From NCBI GenBank assembly GCA_001485605.1, contig FAON01000012.1, forward strand, positions 464,057-528,056: DNA of 64,000 nucleotides, given 5' to 3'. Every line of letters starts with the position of its first letter. The stretch's first letter is position 1. Below, in pieces: positions 61,294-64,000 of the stretch. The notes under the pieces were generated by a model. That model was not told where the DNA came from and did not search any database. It worked only from the letters and a program-made list of their open reading frames with translations. The stretch comes from Candidatus Kryptobacter tengchongensis (GTDB lineage Bacteria > Bacteroidota > Ignavibacteria > Kryptoniales > Kryptoniaceae). The position numbers were made by a program, and so were the translations under genes.

Positions 61294-62274
61294 ATGTCAG
61301 GAATAACCTTACTTGAAAAAATCAGAGAAAAAGCAAAACAACTTAAAAAGCACATCGTCCTTCCAGATGCATTGGATGAGAGAACTTTAAAAGCTGGAAG
61401 GATAATTGTTGATGAAAAAATTGCTAATGTCACATTAATAGGTGATGATGAGAAAATTTATTCACTTGCTGAAAAAATTGGAGTTGATTTATCAGGGATA
61501 AGGGTATTGAATCCTTTGAAATCAGAGAAGATGAGCGATTTTGTGCACATATTTTATAACTTGAGAAAGCATAAGGGTATAAGTTTTGAAGAGGCGAAGG
61601 AGACGATGAAGAATCCACTTTTCTTCGGAGCGATGATGGTAAGAGAAGGGTTTGCGGATGGAAGCGTTGCTGGTTCAATTTCAACAACTGCGGATGTTTT
61701 GAGGGCTGGGATTCAAGTGGTTGGTTTGATGGATGGGATTTCAATTGTTTCAAGTTTCTTTTTGATTGTTTTTCCAAACAAGGTTTATTCTTTTGCTGAT
61801 TGTGCTGTTGTTCCAAATCCAACTGCGGAACAACTTGCGGATATTGCCATTTCAACTGCGATAAATCATAAAAAGTTAACTGGAGAAGAGCCTATTGTTG
61901 CAATGCTTTCTTTCTCAACGAAGGGAAGCGCAAAGCATGAGATGGTTGATAAAGTTGTTCAAGCTACGCAAATTGCGAGGCAGAAAATGCCAGAATTGAT
62001 AATTGATGGTGAGCTTCAACTTGATGCAGCTATTGTCCCAGAGGTAGCGAAAAGGAAAGCTCCTAACAGCCCCGTTCAAGGTAATGCGAATGTGTTAATT
62101 TTCCCAAATCTTGATGCTGGAAACATTGGATATAAAATGGCTCAAAGAATGGCTGGAGCTGAGGCGCTTGGTCCGATAGTTCAGGGATTGAAAAAACCAT
62201 GCTTTGATCTCTCAAGGGGTTGCAGTGTTGAGGATATAGTTAATGTTGTGGCTATAAATTGCGTTATGGGTTGA
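61294..62274 (+). CDS. pta: Phosphate acetyltransferase
   Basis: 326 residues, the short single-domain Pta. HIVLPDALDERTLKAGRII at the N-terminus, NPLFFGAMMVREGFADGSVAGSISTTADVLRAGIQ in the active-site region, FADCAVVPNPTAEQLADIAIST, MLSFSTKGSAKHEMVDKVV, and SPVQGNANVLIFPNLDAGNIGYKMAQRM at the end. It interconverts acetyl-CoA and acetyl phosphate. No ackA gene lies next to it in the window. It could in principle be a phosphotransbutyrylase, but the SAKH and DAGNIGYK signatures favour Pta. Confidence 0.95.
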   Translation: MSGITLLEKIREKAKQLKKHIVLPDALDERTLKAGRIIVDEKIANVTLIGDDEKIYSLAEKIGVDLSGIRVLNPLKSEKMSDFVHIFYNLRKHKGISFEEAKETMKNPLFFGAMMVREGFADGSVAGSISTTADVLRAGIQVVGLMDGISIVSSFFLIVFPNKVYSFADCAVVPNPTAEQLADIAISTAINHKKLTGEEPIVAMLSFSTKGSAKHEMVDKVVQATQIARQKMPELIIDGELQLDAAIVPEVAKRKAPNSPVQGNANVLIFPNLDAGNIGYKMAQRMAGAEALGPIVQGLKKPCFDLSRGCSVEDIVNVVAINCVMG

Positions 62275-62293
62275 TGTTGTTTATTGCGGTTAT

Positions 62294-62322
62294 TTGCAAA
62301 AAAAGTTCTTGATTTATATATT
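62294..62322 (+). promoter_or_regulatory. Promoter of tRNA-Leu
   Basis: TTGCAA (62294-62299), 17 bases, TATATT (62317-62322), twelve bases before the tRNA. It has the same layout as the promoters of the initiator tRNA and the CRISPR leaders. Confidence 0.65.
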
Positions 62323-62333
62323 TTAATTGCGAT

Positions 62334-62691
<358 letters not shown>

Positions 62692-62703
62692 ATGGAGGTC
62701 AAA

Positions 62704-63360
62704 ATGTTTAATCAGCCTTTAAGAAAAAGTTACCGCTCTTTGCTTTACATAATCCTGACAGTCCTATTACTCCTTTTTCCGTCTATTTCCTTTGCTGATG
62801 CAGACAGGATTTTTAAGGAAAACAGCAAGGCTGTTGTGATAGTAATTGCTTATGATGAAAAAGGCAATCGGATAAGTCAGGGAAGTGGGTTTATTGTGAG
62901 GGAAGATGGAGCCATAGTTACAAACTACCATGTTATAAGCAACGCAAGGAATATCAAGATAAAGGTAGGGGATAAAACCGTAGATGTTGAAGGTTTAATT
63001 CATATAGATAAAGAAAATGACCTTGTTATTCTAAAAATAAAGGGAGAAAATCTCCCCACTGTAAGACTTGGAGATATTGAAAAGGCAAGTGTTGGAGAAA
63101 AAGTCTATGTCATAAGCAGTCCACAGGGGTTTGAAAATACAATCTCTGAGGGGATATTAAGCGGGATATGGGAGATAGTAGGAACAAATAAAAAGATTCT
63201 CCAGATTACTGCACCTGTTTCAAGGGCTGGTCAGTGGCAGTTTAAGAGAGGTGTAATAGATAAGTGGATAGGTGAGGAGGCGTTAAAAAGAGTAACACAA
63301 AACAAGAGAACTTACTCAAAAAAGCAGATGAAAACAATTTACAGTATGGAAAAAATTTAG
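62704..63360 (+). CDS. Deg/HtrA-like trypsin-fold protein lacking the catalytic serine
   Basis: 218 residues from ATG 62704, preceded by GGAGGT; another in-frame ATG lies 12 bp upstream. A signal peptide or anchor (LLYIILTVLLLLFPSISFADA) is followed by the S1C fold: SQGSGFIVREDGAIVTNYHVI with His76, and HIDKENDLVILKIKG with Asp106. Where GxSGGP should follow ITAPVS near 172, the sequence instead reads RAGQWQFKRGVIDKW and runs into an unrelated basic tail (VTQNKRTYSKKQMK). The PDZ domains are also missing. It is either a truncated/recombined pseudogene or an inactive decoy. It is the first gene after tRNA-Leu. Confidence 0.7.
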   Translation: MFNQPLRKSYRSLLYIILTVLLLLFPSISFADADRIFKENSKAVVIVIAYDEKGNRISQGSGFIVREDGAIVTNYHVISNARNIKIKVGDKTVDVEGLIHIDKENDLVILKIKGENLPTVRLGDIEKASVGEKVYVISSPQGFENTISEGILSGIWEIVGTNKKILQITAPVSRAGQWQFKRGVIDKWIGEEALKRVTQNKRTYSKKQMKTIYSMEKI

Positions 63361-63407
63361 CGGAATATTATTGGCAAATTTCAATATGAAAGAGGAGATA
63401 ATAAGAT

Positions 63408-64000
63408 ATGACTAAGAATACCTTACCACAAAAACAAAGGAAACAAACAACAATGTTTGGAAGTTGCGAGTTTTCATCTTATGAAGAGATTATGGAGGCC
63501 TATGCTAAGGAATTTGCAAATTATGTTCTTCCTAAAGGAGATACCATATTTGGCTTTTGGATGCAGACATTGGCTGATTTAGAATTTTTGGATTTGGAAT
63601 TACAGGGATTAACCGACAAATACACGATTGACCCTATAAATAGAGTAGTTGAACTCAAAGGTGACGAGGAATTTATTAGATTAAGAGTTGCCCATCTTGA
63701 AAAAGTTAAAGGGAAAACAACCCTTTATACTGACCTGGTGGATAAATTTGGCGATACTAATGCTTATGCCTTTCATAATCTTTATCCATACAAGGGGAAA
63801 TTTTATCCAAGAGTGGTAAGAACTTTAATCAATGCTTTCAAATTAAAAGAAGGCTCGATTATTCTTGACCCATTTAATGGTTCTGGGACTACTACCCACG
63901 AAGCCTCTCTTATGGGAATCAAAAGCGTTGGGATAGATATCACTCCTATGGGAATTATTATATCTGAGCTAAAAAACGATTTGCTTTTTATTGAAGAGCA
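63408..64000 (+). CDS. DNA methyltransferase (N4/N6 type), N-terminal part only
   Basis: Open to the right edge; about 197 codons seen, from ATG 63408 with AGAGGAG upstream. After a unique N-terminal region, FHNLYPYKGKFYPRVVRTLIN precedes motif I, ILDPFNGSGTTTHEASLMGIKSVGIDITPMG. The FxxNxxPYKGKFYP-then-DPFxGSGTT order marks the beta-class amino-methyltransferases with FxGxG-like motif I after a conserved PYKGKF. Motif IV (DPPY/SPPY) lies beyond the window. It is distinct from the methylase at 24.5 kb. Together with the broken protease it suggests an acquired defence island next to tRNA-Leu. Confidence 0.8.
   Translation, partial: MTKNTLPQKQRKQTTMFGSCEFSSYEEIMEAYAKEFANYVLPKGDTIFGFWMQTLADLEFLDLELQGLTDKYTIDPINRVVELKGDEEFIRLRVAHLEKVKGKTTLYTDLVDKFGDTNAYAFHNLYPYKGKFYPRVVRTLINAFKLKEGSIILDPFNGSGTTTHEASLMGIKSVGIDITPMGIIISELKNDLLFIEE

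Overview
The window looks like a chromosomal piece of a low-GC, probably thermophilic Gram-negative bacterium of the Bacteroidetes/Chlorobi/Ignavibacteria-Kryptonia branch. The evidence is: three secreted proteins ending in type IX secretion (T9SS) C-terminal sorting domains (YPNPFN-type motifs at 2.4, 8.6 and 28.1 kb), a TonB-dependent receptor, Bacteroidetes-style VPS10/BNR and TPR-barrel proteins, and a class II (B12) ribonucleotide reductase. A member of the Kryptonia or a close relative fits best. That placement is inference, because no 16S rRNA is present.

Layout. 0-4.5 kb (minus strand): S9 peptidase start, GH18-like lipoprotein, beta-hydroxyacid dehydrogenase, M23 peptidase with T9SS tail, thiI. 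4.5-11.2 kb is the accessory zone: a decayed methyltransferase gene; CRISPR array 1 (8 repeats); a lipoprotein/barrel gene and a T9SS-exported phospholipase C/P1-nuclease-like gene; CRISPR array 2 (12 repeats); a 172-aa membrane protein gene lying between CRISPR repeats; a solitary repeat of a decayed third locus; and a truncated TolB-like pseudogene. No cas gene is present. Two repeats of array 2 and the solitary repeat are interrupted at exactly the same base by nested palindromes of 22, 42 and 82 bp. This is the most unusual structure in the window.

11.2-31.7 kb: initiator tRNA, rpsT, carB-carA (reversed order), an addB / DEDDy exonuclease / addA / GIY-YIG cluster with overlapping genes, a restriction-modification pair (DCD-like domain fused to a DNA methyltransferase, plus a CCGG-family/BsaWI-like endonuclease), a GHL10 T9SS protein, a CYTH protein, alkaline phosphatase, an acidic unknown protein and ychF. 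31.8-50.4 kb: VPS10/BNR protein, TonB receptor, convergently overlapping CDF metal exporter, a tyrosine recombinase-fold protein that has lost its catalytic residues, leuS, and a run of envelope genes (lipoprotein, GT2, MsbA-like exporter, O-antigen ligase-like, GT4) followed by nicotinate phosphoribosyltransferase and a TPR/barrel protein. 50.5-62.3 kb: lysine 6-aminotransferase, nrdJ, tpiA, uspA and a cNMP-binding protein, prfB with a programmed frameshift, yicC-gmk-rpoZ, GH130 phosphorylase, pta.

From 62.3 kb a tRNA-Leu(CAA) gene is followed by a non-coding stretch, a Deg/HtrA-like protein lacking its catalytic serine, and the start of a second DNA methyltransferase, which suggests the edge of an acquired island. 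Four loci (both CRISPR leaders, the initiator tRNA and nrdJ), plus carB and tRNA-Leu, share a TTGnnn-17-TATATT promoter, which gives a usable promoter consensus for this genome.
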